Source: a virus. From it: 64,000 bases of DNA. Numbering within the stretch: position 1 is the stretch's first letter; each line of letters begins with the position of its first letter. The stretch is from IMG/VR virus record IMGVR_UViG_3300024507_000442, positions 42,788-106,787 of that record; one strand, given 5' to 3'. The translations under genes and the position numbers were made by a program. Below the pieces are notes generated by a model. The model searched no databases, was not told where the DNA came from, and saw only the letters and a list, made by a program, of their open reading frames with translations. Shown piece by piece: positions 1-9,269 of this stretch.

Positions 1-444
1 CCAAATGCAGGAATAAATACAGCCATAGGATCGGCAATTATTTCTCCTGTATATTATGCAGTATTGAGTTCGACTCCAATTTCAAGTGGAATCTGTACTA
101 TTACTGTTAATGATACAATTCCTTATGTAGTTGGTGTTGGCAGTGAAGTTAATTTCTTCAAACAAAGTCGTGTTTTAGCTTCTGGTCATTCTCTAGAATA
201 TATTGGTTCTGGTGTTGACATTGCAACAGCTCTTCCTAGAAATGGTGGTGTTCCTATTCAACAAAATGAAACTGATTCTAGAAATGGCGGATTGGTTGTT
301 TATACTACTACCGATCAATCTGGCAATTTTAGAATTGGTGATGGAGTTGTTATTAATCAACAAACAGGAACAATCAGTGGTGCATCTTATACAAGAAGTT
401 TATTTTCTACAATGACACCATTCATACTCGCATTAGGAGGATAA
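1..444 (+). CDS. Virion structural protein, 3' end of a gene entering from the left
   Basis: The frame is open from base 1 through the TAA at 442-444, so this is the last ~147 codons of a gene that starts upstream. The TTG at 64 is an internal codon, not a start. The fragment is Ser/Thr/Gly-rich beta-type sequence and ends with a hydrophobic SLFSTMTPFILALGG-type tail. I associate this ending with large cyanomyovirus structural (baseplate or fibre) proteins, from memory only. It has no catalytic motif and is followed after 4 bases by another small structural-type gene. The role is inferred from position in the fibre locus. Confidence 0.6.
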   Translation, partial: PNAGINTAIGSAIISPVYYAVLSSTPISSGICTITVNDTIPYVVGVGSEVNFFKQSRVLASGHSLEYIGSGVDIATALPRNGGVPIQQNETDSRNGGLVVYTTTDQSGNFRIGDGVVINQQTGTISGASYTRSLFSTMTPFILALGG

Positions 445-448
445 TAAC

Positions 449-778
449 ATGGCATTAGCACTTAATGTATTTCAGACAGTAACTTCAGTAGTTTCTACAA
501 GTCCAGTAGAAGTTTACACTGCTCCAGTCGGATATACTGGCGTTGTTCTTTTGGCACAAGTCACAAATATCGGAGCATCTCCCTACGATATAACATTTAT
601 TCATAGAAGAAGCTCTACTGATACTGAATTGGTAAAAAATTATCCAATTTCGGGAAATGATACTGCAAATCTTCTCTCAGGAAAATTGGTTCTTGAGAGT
701 GGAGATAAATTAGTTTTGTCGGGAAGTGATGCAACTAATTTAAAATTCATTGCAAGTATTTTAGAAACTCTTAACTAA
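449..778 (+). CDS. Small beta-rich virion protein, 109 aa
   Basis: The ATG is preceded by a perfect AGGAGG at 435-440, 8 bases upstream, which fixes the start. The product is Val/Thr/Ser-rich with alternating hydrophobics, contains no Cys or Trp, and has a conserved-looking AxVTNxG...DITFIHRRSS core. No membrane segment or signal peptide is visible. It sits between two structural genes. It resembles in size and composition the 88-aa product at 52163-52429, another small beta protein beside capsid genes. I infer an accessory fibre or decoration protein; function is unknown. Confidence 0.55.
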   Translation: MALALNVFQTVTSVVSTSPVEVYTAPVGYTGVVLLAQVTNIGASPYDITFIHRRSSTDTELVKNYPISGNDTANLLSGKLVLESGDKLVLSGSDATNLKFIASILETLN

Positions 779-785
779 TACGAAA

Positions 786-3404
786 ATGACAAAATATCTC
801 AGTAACAGACAAAAAAATCTTAAGGTTGGTATCATATCATATACCGAAAGTAGTACGGTATTAGAAGTTACTGGGAAGGTTGGTATTGGTACAACAAATG
901 CTTCATCAAAACTTCATGTAATTGATGATGTATTAATAACAGGTGTTGTTACCGCATCATCATTTTCTGGGACTGGTGGATATTTAACTCTAGGTTCTGC
1001 TGATGATGGAAGTTTAACATCATCAGGAGCATTGAATACATTCACAACCAATACAAAAATTGTCAATAGTATAGATGATTTAAACGAACTGGCATTTAAT
1101 ATTATTAGAAACACTGCAGTTACTAATGTCGATTTTTCATCAAATGTGGTGACTGGAGGTTCTCCTTTATCAATTACTTTATCAGTTACAAGTTCCGGAA
1201 ACGCAAATAGGTATGATGTTGATTGGGGCGATGGAACTACAACTTCTAACTACGCTTCTGCTTCTATTCCACATACATATACCCAACCTGCGGGAGGATT
1301 ATTCTCAATCTCTTTGGTCGCCAAAAATAACTCCGGAATTGGAGCAGGGAGTAGTTATTCTGCGGCAAAGAGTAATTATATTACAGTTTATACACCAGAT
1401 CCAGTTGTTACTTTTGATTTATACAGAGCATCATCTGGAGGTACTGCTCTCTCAGGTAATGATTTATATGTTGTAGAAGGGCAATCTTTATACTTAGATA
1501 ATAATACAACAAATACTAATGGCGCAACAGTTAATTATACAATGAACTGGGGAGATGGATCAACTAATGATTCTATCCTAATTAATACTGCTAATGGAGG
1601 TGCTGATGCTTCTGCCGCTAGACTTCAGCATACTTGGAGTCAAGGTACAAATAGTTCTACAAGTAGAGATACACTTACACTAACTTTAAACGCACACAAT
1701 ACAGCAAACCCATCTGTTATTCCTGCTACTGGAACATCACTATTAAAAGTTTATGATGATGCTCCAACTGCACCAGATGGACTAAGCAGCAAAACATTAT
1801 CGAATGTTACTAGCACCGGGACTAGTCCAAGACTTGTTTCTGGATTTACTGATAATACTGGAGGTACAACACTAACAGCAGGTACTGATGTTAATCGCGT
1901 AACTAGTGGAACTGCTGAAGCAACAGCAATTTCTTCTTTTGCATATGATGCAAACAATGGAACTCTTACAGCACAGGTGAATGGTTCTTCAGATGGTTCC
2001 CGAGTATTAACTAGTGGAGATGATTCAGGAACTTATACGAGTTTGGTGATTACTGAAGAGAGTGATTATCAATTATTGAATTCTTCTGGTTCTACCACTA
2101 CTTTCGCATCAAGCATATATTATCCAGGATTATATAAAGGATTCAAAGCAAAAGTTTCTAAATTAGTTTCTTCTTTAGCAACTGGTGTGAATAGTATGCA
2201 GTTGCTTCATAGTTCTACTGGAAATACTAATACAGTGCAGTTTGTGAAAGATGATATAACCGCTACACCCGTTGTCAGTATTTCTACAGCAACACTTACC
2301 GAAAATGTTGCCGGCACTTATCGATATGTTTCTGGTATTCCTTATTATAATACTGGTTCACCATCTCTTACTTTATCTGGACTGACAGTTACTAACCTTA
2401 CTGGGCAGACATATACTAATCAATCTAATATTGTTGAAGTTGATACTGGAACAAACCAAGAAGGAACTTCAAGTGCGGCTACAAATGATACTGATTACAC
2501 TTATGCTCAGATTGATGGTCCTTCAAGTATGCTGAGTGGTGGGATACCGATTGCTAATGTTGGAGTGTCTTCACCATATGCTATTGCAAGTTTGACCGTT
2601 CCAATCACATCATCAAGCGTAAGAACTGTTGATAGAGTTAGAGTTCGTGCTAAGAATGTAAATGGAACCAGTAGTTACACAAGTGATATTTCAACGAACA
2701 TTCAAGTTCATACTGCATCTCAATCTGGAATTTCCGAAATTTCTATAGCAGTTCCTTCTGGACTTGGTGATGGAACTTACACTGACAATGGTAAGAGAAT
2801 ATATGATTTTGGTCCCGGAATTACTACAAACACTCCATCATATAGTGGCGTAACTAATTTTTACACCAACAACCCATATTCAGAATCTTCTTCTCCTGCG
2901 GGAATTACTGCAACAAGAGAAGCGGTTGTGAGATTGGGTAGCATCACTCATAATCAAGTGAACTACTCAACTGGATATCTCCCAGTTGGTCCAGATTTTT
3001 CATCTGGAAGAAGTGGAACTCAGTATTTCACTTTTGCATTTAGAAGAAAAGTTGTTGCTAACTTTGATATTAATATCACAAGTTCTACAGGTATTTCGGG
3101 TCTCTGGATTGCTGCACCCGGAACAAGTATAGATACTACAAGTGGATTAAATGGTTGGTTAAAAGCAGACACTGCTTATGCAGGTTCCGGTGTTCCGGGG
3201 AGTGGATCTGGTGGAAATGGTTCTGATGGTTGTGCTGTTACTAATGGAGATAGAATTATTGCTTCAACATCTTTAAGTGGTGGATATACTATGACCTTAG
3301 GTAGCGAAAATATGAGTAATGCTACTGGCAATGTTGTTCTCGTAAGAATTGCTTTAACATCTGGACAATCTATAACGAGTCTTAGCATAGGAGCTGCTGC
3401 GTAA
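786..3404 (+). CDS. Tail-fibre-like protein with two PKD-like domains (copy 1), 872 aa
   Basis: The N-terminal ~60 residues carry the EVTGKVGIGTTNASSKLHV type repeat common in phage fibres. Two PKD-like Ig folds follow, each with a WGDG motif (around residues 141 and 250), then Ser/Thr/Gly-rich beta sequence to the end. There is no signal peptide. The stop is followed at once by the next gene (1 base between). Residues from ~75 onward are closely similar to the gene at 9270-12308, including a 70-base stretch (3093-3162) identical in DNA. PKD domains are usually extracellular adhesion modules, so I infer a fibre or fibre-tip protein that contacts the host surface. Confidence 0.7.
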   Translation: MTKYLSNRQKNLKVGIISYTESSTVLEVTGKVGIGTTNASSKLHVIDDVLITGVVTASSFSGTGGYLTLGSADDGSLTSSGALNTFTTNTKIVNSIDDLNELAFNIIRNTAVTNVDFSSNVVTGGSPLSITLSVTSSGNANRYDVDWGDGTTTSNYASASIPHTYTQPAGGLFSISLVAKNNSGIGAGSSYSAAKSNYITVYTPDPVVTFDLYRASSGGTALSGNDLYVVEGQSLYLDNNTTNTNGATVNYTMNWGDGSTNDSILINTANGGADASAARLQHTWSQGTNSSTSRDTLTLTLNAHNTANPSVIPATGTSLLKVYDDAPTAPDGLSSKTLSNVTSTGTSPRLVSGFTDNTGGTTLTAGTDVNRVTSGTAEATAISSFAYDANNGTLTAQVNGSSDGSRVLTSGDDSGTYTSLVITEESDYQLLNSSGSTTTFASSIYYPGLYKGFKAKVSKLVSSLATGVNSMQLLHSSTGNTNTVQFVKDDITATPVVSISTATLTENVAGTYRYVSGIPYYNTGSPSLTLSGLTVTNLTGQTYTNQSNIVEVDTGTNQEGTSSAATNDTDYTYAQIDGPSSMLSGGIPIANVGVSSPYAIASLTVPITSSSVRTVDRVRVRAKNVNGTSSYTSDISTNIQVHTASQSGISEISIAVPSGLGDGTYTDNGKRIYDFGPGITTNTPSYSGVTNFYTNNPYSESSSPAGITATREAVVRLGSITHNQVNYSTGYLPVGPDFSSGRSGTQYFTFAFRRKVVANFDINITSSTGISGLWIAAPGTSIDTTSGLNGWLKADTAYAGSGVPGSGSGGNGSDGCAVTNGDRIIASTSLSGGYTMTLGSENMSNATGNVVLVRIALTSGQSITSLSIGAAA

Positions 3405-3405
3405 A

Positions 3406-6400
3406 ATGGCCATTTCAAACGATCAGAAGATTGATTATCTCTGGAAAAAACTTGGTTACGGTAGAACAAAAACCGATGTCTCGACAATCAAAGATGCGGT
3501 TAATGAATCTATTTCAAGTCCTCTACTAATAAGAGGGGATAATGTTTGGTCACAATCAAATCTAATTCCGGGAACAATTCCCGGCAGCAGCACATCAGTA
3601 GTTACTTTATATCCAACATCATTACCTGTAGAATGTATTGCTGATATTACATCATCAACAAATAGGACTTGGAAGACAAATATAACAGATTGGATTCCTC
3701 CCGAAATTGGTTCTACTTATCTTGTAAAAGTATATGTTCATACCTCAGGAAATGCAGCAACTGCCGCTTCATCAGGAACTCAATTAATTGCTGCTGGTTC
3801 TGGTAATAATGACGAATGGTTCTTTGATTATCAATCTGGAACTTTAAACTTTATTGGAACTAATCTTCCAAGTGGAGTCAATTTTAGTGGGAAGAGTATC
3901 TATATTAGTGGAGCAGTTTATAGTGGAGTTAAAGGAGTAGCAGTTGCTGGAGCAGCATCATCCTTTTCTTCAATATATGTTTCTGGTATTGGTACTGTTA
4001 CTACTCTGGATAGCACTACAGGGGCAGTAACTAATCTCAGTGGTACAAATATCAACTATACTGGTATTGGTACTATTACAACTTTAAACGGCACTACAGC
4101 AAATTTAACCAATATCAGTGGTACTAATATCAATTACAATGGTATTGGTACTATTGCGACTTTAAACAGCACTACAGGAACAGTAACTAACCTTAGCGGT
4201 ACAAGTGCAAATTATTCTGGAATCATAACTGCATCATCTTTCCACCCAAGTAGTGGATATATCCAAGCAGCGGATGGAACTAATTCATTCTACATCTATA
4301 GCGGAACTGGAAATGTAGCATTTCAGGGAACTATTGGTGTAGGTACAATCAATAACACATCCGGACATAAGGCACTTGATTTCGGTTCAACAACCACACC
4401 ATCAGTTAATATTACAAATAGTTTAAATGTTGGTAGTGGAGTATCAGTTGTTGGTGTAGTAACGGCATCAAGTTTTAGCGGAACTGCAACATCTACAACT
4501 AATATTCCAAATTTAACTGGCGATGTAACTTCAGATAATACTGTAACTACTCTTGCAACAGTTAATAATAATGTTGGAACTTTTGGTTCCCAAACTTCAA
4601 TTCCAAGCATCACTGTCAATGCAAAAGGTTTAGTTACTGGAGTAACTACCAGTTCAATTATTGTTGGTGATGGAACGCTTACTCTACAAACATCTGGCAT
4701 TGGGTTGTCTGGATCACAAACTTTTACTGCTAATCAAAGTAATAATACAACATTTACGGTAACTTCTAATGCTACAAGCGATAACACTTCTTCATCAATA
4801 GTAGCAAGAGATTCGTCTGGCAATTTTAATGCGGGAATAATTACCGCTACAACATTTTCAGGATCTCTTCAAGGTAATGCATCTACAGCAACTGCTCTTC
4901 AAAACTCAAGAACATTTGAAATTACCGGAGATATTGTTGCATCTGCAATTAGTTTTGATGGAACCGGCAATGTATCATTAGCAGCAACAATTCAACCAAA
5001 TAGTGTTGGATTAGGAACTGATACAACTGGGGATTATGTCCAAACAATTTCCGGAACTGCAAATCAAATTACAGTTACCAGCGGAACTGGAGAGAGTTCT
5101 TCACCAGTATTAAGCATCCCAAATCAATTTACTGCTCCACAAGATGTAACAGTTACGCGAGATTTATTTGTCAATCGCGATTTAAGTGTAACGGGTAATA
5201 TTACAATTGGGGGAACATCTGCAGCAATCTTTTCACAATCATTAAATGTATTCGACCCAGACATTGTTCTTGGATTTAGAACTGATGCACTTGGCAATGA
5301 TGTTTCAAATGATAATACGGCAAATCATGGTGGCGTTGCAGTCGCATCAACAGAAGGAACTCCATTAGTTCAGTTATTCATCGCTGGTATCGAAACAAAT
5401 CCTGCCACATATAAGAAAATTATGTGGTTCAAGGCAGGTGAGTTTGCTGGACTCGGAACTGATGCTTGGTTGATAAACTATGCTGTAGGTATTGGCAGTA
5501 CACAATTCCCATATGGAACCAGATTAGCGGCAGGTGCTGTTCAATTCACTGAAAGTGATTTAGCAGTCGTAAGAAATATTAATGCTTCTGGCATAAGCAC
5601 CATTATAACTTTAAACAGCACCACAGGAACAGTAACTAATCTTAGTGGTACTGATATTAACTACAGTGGTGTTGGTACTATTGTCACTCTGAATAGTACC
5701 AACGGAACGGTAACTAACCTCAATGGTACTAATATCAATTATAGTGGTATTGGTACTATTGCAACTCTTAATAGTACTACTGGAACAGTAACTGATCTTA
5801 GTGGTACTGATATTAACTACAGCGGTGTCGGTACTGTAGTTAACCTAAATGGAACTAATATCAATTATACTGGTGTTGGCACTATTGCAACATTGAATAG
5901 TACTACTGGAGCAGTAACTAATCTCAGCGGCACTGATATTAACTACAGTGGTATTGGTACTATTACTACACTGAATAGCACTACTGGGACCGTAACTAAC
6001 CTAAGTGGTACGAATGTAAATTATAATGGCATTGGTACTATTGCAACTCTTAATAGTACTACAGGGGCAGTAACTAACCTTAGTGGCACAAATGTTAATT
6101 ATACTGGTATTGGTACTATTGCAACACTGAATAGTACTACAGGAACAGTAACCAATCTCAATGGAACTAATATCAATTATAGTGGTATTGGTACTATTGC
6201 AACTCTTAATAGTACTACTGGAACCGTAACTAACCTAAGTGGTACGAATGTAAATTATAATGGCATTGGTACTATAACCAATCTTGGTGGTATAAATGCC
6301 AATTATGCTGGTATTGGTACGATTGCGACTTTAAACAGCACTACAGGAACAGTAACCAACCTTAGTGGTACAAATATTGATTATACTGGTATTGGTACTA

Positions 6401-9222
6401 TAACCAATCTTGGTGGTATTGATATCAATTATACTGGTATTGGTACTATTGCAACTTTAAACAGTACTACTGGTTCTGTTACAACTTTAATAGGAACAGA
6501 TATTAACTATAGTGGTATTGGTACTGTAACCAACTTAAATGGAACTAATATCAATTATACTGGTATTGGCACTGTTGTTACACTGAATAGTACTGCAGGA
6601 ACAGTAACCAATCTCAATGGAACTAATATCAACTATAGTGGTATTGGTACTATTGCGACTTTCAATAGTACAAACTCTACGATTGATAATTTAAATTCGA
6701 CTAATATCAATGTTTCTGGTCTCTCCACTTTTGCTGGTATTACAACAGTTGCTGGACCAACATTATTCACCAAACAATTAAGTGTTTCTGGTGTTTCCAC
6801 ATTCCATGGTGATGTAAAAATTACTGATGGCAAGAGTGTTTACTTTGGTGACGGCAATGATTTAAGAATTTATCACGATGGGGGCAATAGTTTTATTCGC
6901 GATATTGGAGTTGGAAATCTCTTTATTGATGCTTCCAACACTTATCATAGAGCTAGCTCACATCTTTTCTATGATGATACGGGAAATAAAACTCTTGCTA
7001 CTTTTACTGCGGATGGTTCGATTTCACTTTATTATGACAATTTAAAAGTATTTGAAACCTCTGGAATTGGTGCAACTGTTTATGGTACTCTAAACACTCA
7101 AGATCTTAATGTAACCGGAGTAGGTACTGTTACAACTTTGAACAGTACTACTGGATTCATCACAACTCTAACAGGAACAGATATTAATTATACTGGTATT
7201 AGTACTTTTACCACTCTAAACAGCACCGAAGGAACGGTAACTAATCTTAGTGGTACTGATATTAACTACAGTGGTATTGGTACTGTAACCAACTTAAATG
7301 GAACTAATATCAATTATACTGGTATTGGCACTGTTGTTACACTAAACAGCACTACAGGAACAGTAACTAATCTCAATGGTACTGATATTAACTATAGTGG
7401 TGTTGGTACTATTGCTACACTGAACAGTACTACTGGAACAGTAACTAATCTCAATGGTACTGATATTAACTATAGTGGTGTTGGTACTATTGCTACACTG
7501 AACAGTACTACTGGAACAGTAACTAATCTCAATGGTACTGATATTAACTATAGTGGTGTTGGTACTATTGCTACACTGAACAGTACTACTGGAACAGTAA
7601 CTAATCTCAATGGTACGAATGTAAATTATAATGGCATTGGAACTGTTGCAACTTTAAGTGGAACTAATATAGATTACTCTGTAGGCAATTTATCAACTTT
7701 AAATGCAACTACAGGTAATATTGTTACTGGTGTGGTTACAACCTTAACAGGAACTAATATCAATTATAGTGGTATCGGTACTATTGTAACTCTGAACAGC
7801 ACTACAGGAACTGTAACTAATCTTAGTGGAAGTAATATTAACTATAGTGGTATTATAACAGCATCGGAATTTACGACTGGGAATGGAAATCTTGGTTTTA
7901 CTACAAATACCATTAGTGGACCTTCAGAAATTATAATTGATCCACTCCCAGTAGGGGTAGGAGTAACCAGCGGAAGTGTAAGAATTAGGGGTGATTTATA
8001 TGTAGATGGCACCAATTTTATTGTTAATTCTCAAACAATAACTCTTGCAGATTTTGTTGTCGGTATTGCAACAACGGTTCCTAACAATAATTTACTTGAT
8101 GGTGCTGGCATTGGTATAGGAAGTGAAGTTACATTCCTTTATGACTACACAAATTCTTCATTGAAGTCAAGTGAGAATTTAAATCTTGCTGCAAACAAAT
8201 CTTACAAGATTAATGGGGTTGATTTACTAAATTCAAATCAACTCACAGTACCAAATATAAATTCAAGTGGTGTTGGTACTATTACAACATTAAACAGTAC
8301 CACAGGAACAGTAACTAATTTAAGTGGTACAAATATTAATTATACTGGTATTGGTACTATAGTCAATATTGATAGTACTACAGGAACTTTCCACAACTTA
8401 GTGGGTGCTGCACTATCAATTTCTGGCATATCAACAATATCAGTTAATAGTTCTTCTAATGCATTAAGAATCACTCAAACTGGTTCTGGAAATGCTTTAG
8501 TTGTTGAAGATGAAACAAACCCAGATGCAACTCCATTTGTAGTTACTTCAACTGGTTCCGTTGGAATAGCAATTACAAACCCATCATCAAAACTTCATGT
8601 TATTGGTGATGCAATAGTAACCGGAATTTTAACTGCAACTGATGGAATTCAGGGTATTGGTATTCAATCAGGTGGAGTTACCATAACGACTGGTATTTTA
8701 ACAGCGTTTAATTTTGTTGGTGCAGGAAATACTTTCGCGTATAATCCAGCAACAAAAACAATTGATATTAATATAGATGGTGGGCAATGGACTTACTCAG
8801 ATACATCAAATATAGAAACAAGTAACATTTATCGATTAAATGGAAATATTGGGGTGGGGACTGCGATTCCAACATCAAAACTTCATATTATTGGAGACAC
8901 ATTTATATCTGGAGTAATTACTTCAACAGATTATAATTCAGCCTCTGACATTAACTTGAAGGAAAATGTAAAACTGATAGAAAATCCGGTTGATAAAGTA
9001 CTCCAATTGAATGGCGTAACATTTGATTGGAAAGAAAATAAAAAGTCATCTATGGGTGTTATTGCACAAGATGTTGAAAAAGTTATTCCTGAACTTGTTA
9101 GCAATGGATCTATAAAGACTGTTAATTATAATGGATTAATTGGATTATTGATTGAAGTTGTAAAAGAACAACAGAATGAAATAAATATTCTGAAAAATAG
9201 ATTAAATAGTTTGGATGCATAA
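3406..9222 (+). CDS. Giant tail fibre with 26/16-residue repeats and S74 chaperone, 1938 aa
   Basis: Residues 1-175 form a fibre N-terminal domain shared with the gene at 12310. Three blocks of tandem repeats follow, built on a 26-residue unit (GIGTIATLNSTTGTVTNLSG plus TNINYS) and a shorter 16-residue one. A domain with a TYKKIMWF core lies around residues 600-710 and is also shared with the other giant. The last 92 residues are a peptidase S74-type intramolecular chaperone: Ser1847 and Lys1852 have the Ser-x4-Lys spacing of the known autocleavage dyad, followed by GVIAQDVEKVIPE and a C-terminal coiled coil. In that family the domain trimerises the fibre and then cleaves itself off. The gene starts 1 base after the PKD gene. 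Confidence 0.85.
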   Translation: MAISNDQKIDYLWKKLGYGRTKTDVSTIKDAVNESISSPLLIRGDNVWSQSNLIPGTIPGSSTSVVTLYPTSLPVECIADITSSTNRTWKTNITDWIPPEIGSTYLVKVYVHTSGNAATAASSGTQLIAAGSGNNDEWFFDYQSGTLNFIGTNLPSGVNFSGKSIYISGAVYSGVKGVAVAGAASSFSSIYVSGIGTVTTLDSTTGAVTNLSGTNINYTGIGTITTLNGTTANLTNISGTNINYNGIGTIATLNSTTGTVTNLSGTSANYSGIITASSFHPSSGYIQAADGTNSFYIYSGTGNVAFQGTIGVGTINNTSGHKALDFGSTTTPSVNITNSLNVGSGVSVVGVVTASSFSGTATSTTNIPNLTGDVTSDNTVTTLATVNNNVGTFGSQTSIPSITVNAKGLVTGVTTSSIIVGDGTLTLQTSGIGLSGSQTFTANQSNNTTFTVTSNATSDNTSSSIVARDSSGNFNAGIITATTFSGSLQGNASTATALQNSRTFEITGDIVASAISFDGTGNVSLAATIQPNSVGLGTDTTGDYVQTISGTANQITVTSGTGESSSPVLSIPNQFTAPQDVTVTRDLFVNRDLSVTGNITIGGTSAAIFSQSLNVFDPDIVLGFRTDALGNDVSNDNTANHGGVAVASTEGTPLVQLFIAGIETNPATYKKIMWFKAGEFAGLGTDAWLINYAVGIGSTQFPYGTRLAAGAVQFTESDLAVVRNINASGISTIITLNSTTGTVTNLSGTDINYSGVGTIVTLNSTNGTVTNLNGTNINYSGIGTIATLNSTTGTVTDLSGTDINYSGVGTVVNLNGTNINYTGVGTIATLNSTTGAVTNLSGTDINYSGIGTITTLNSTTGTVTNLSGTNVNYNGIGTIATLNSTTGAVTNLSGTNVNYTGIGTIATLNSTTGTVTNLNGTNINYSGIGTIATLNSTTGTVTNLSGTNVNYNGIGTITNLGGINANYAGIGTIATLNSTTGTVTNLSGTNIDYTGIGTITNLGGIDINYTGIGTIATLNSTTGSVTTLIGTDINYSGIGTVTNLNGTNINYTGIGTVVTLNSTAGTVTNLNGTNINYSGIGTIATFNSTNSTIDNLNSTNINVSGLSTFAGITTVAGPTLFTKQLSVSGVSTFHGDVKITDGKSVYFGDGNDLRIYHDGGNSFIRDIGVGNLFIDASNTYHRASSHLFYDDTGNKTLATFTADGSISLYYDNLKVFETSGIGATVYGTLNTQDLNVTGVGTVTTLNSTTGFITTLTGTDINYTGISTFTTLNSTEGTVTNLSGTDINYSGIGTVTNLNGTNINYTGIGTVVTLNSTTGTVTNLNGTDINYSGVGTIATLNSTTGTVTNLNGTDINYSGVGTIATLNSTTGTVTNLNGTDINYSGVGTIATLNSTTGTVTNLNGTNVNYNGIGTVATLSGTNIDYSVGNLSTLNATTGNIVTGVVTTLTGTNINYSGIGTIVTLNSTTGTVTNLSGSNINYSGIITASEFTTGNGNLGFTTNTISGPSEIIIDPLPVGVGVTSGSVRIRGDLYVDGTNFIVNSQTITLADFVVGIATTVPNNNLLDGAGIGIGSEVTFLYDYTNSSLKSSENLNLAANKSYKINGVDLLNSNQLTVPNINSSGVGTITTLNSTTGTVTNLSGTNINYTGIGTIVNIDSTTGTFHNLVGAALSISGISTISVNSSSNALRITQTGSGNALVVEDETNPDATPFVVTSTGSVGIAITNPSSKLHVIGDAIVTGILTATDGIQGIGIQSGGVTITTGILTAFNFVGAGNTFAYNPATKTIDINIDGGQWTYSDTSNIETSNIYRLNGNIGVGTAIPTSKLHIIGDTFISGVITSTDYNSASDINLKENVKLIENPVDKVLQLNGVTFDWKENKKSSMGVIAQDVEKVIPELVSNGSIKTVNYNGLIGLLIEVVKEQQNEINILKNRLNSLDA
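3985..4226 (+). repeat. First block of 78-bp fibre repeats
   Basis: About three degenerate copies of the GTATTGGTACTAT / ACAGTAACTAA unit, all in frame. Each encodes a GIGTxxTLNSTTG-type repeat. Confidence 0.75.
5595..6690 (+). repeat. Main block of 78/48-bp tandem repeats in the giant fibre
   Basis: Units of 78 bases alternate with 48-base short units lacking the ATLNSTTGTV segment. Unit lengths are multiples of three, so copy-number change keeps the frame. Copies differ mainly at third positions. Confidence 0.85.
7108..7860 (+). repeat. Third repeat block with near-identical 78-bp copies
   Basis: From about 7360 to 7617, three consecutive 78-base copies and a partial fourth are identical base for base (core GGTGTTGGTACTATTGCTAC). 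The flanking units are diverged. Identity at silent positions points to very recent slippage or unequal recombination. Confidence 0.85.
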
Positions 9223-9269
9223 TTATAAACTAAATAATAAAAACTACCCAGTGTATACGAGGACGGTAG

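Noticed and set aside
5595-7860. CRISPR-like array
   Set aside because: The repeats are contiguous 78/48-bp coding units without unique spacers, in frame throughout one protein.
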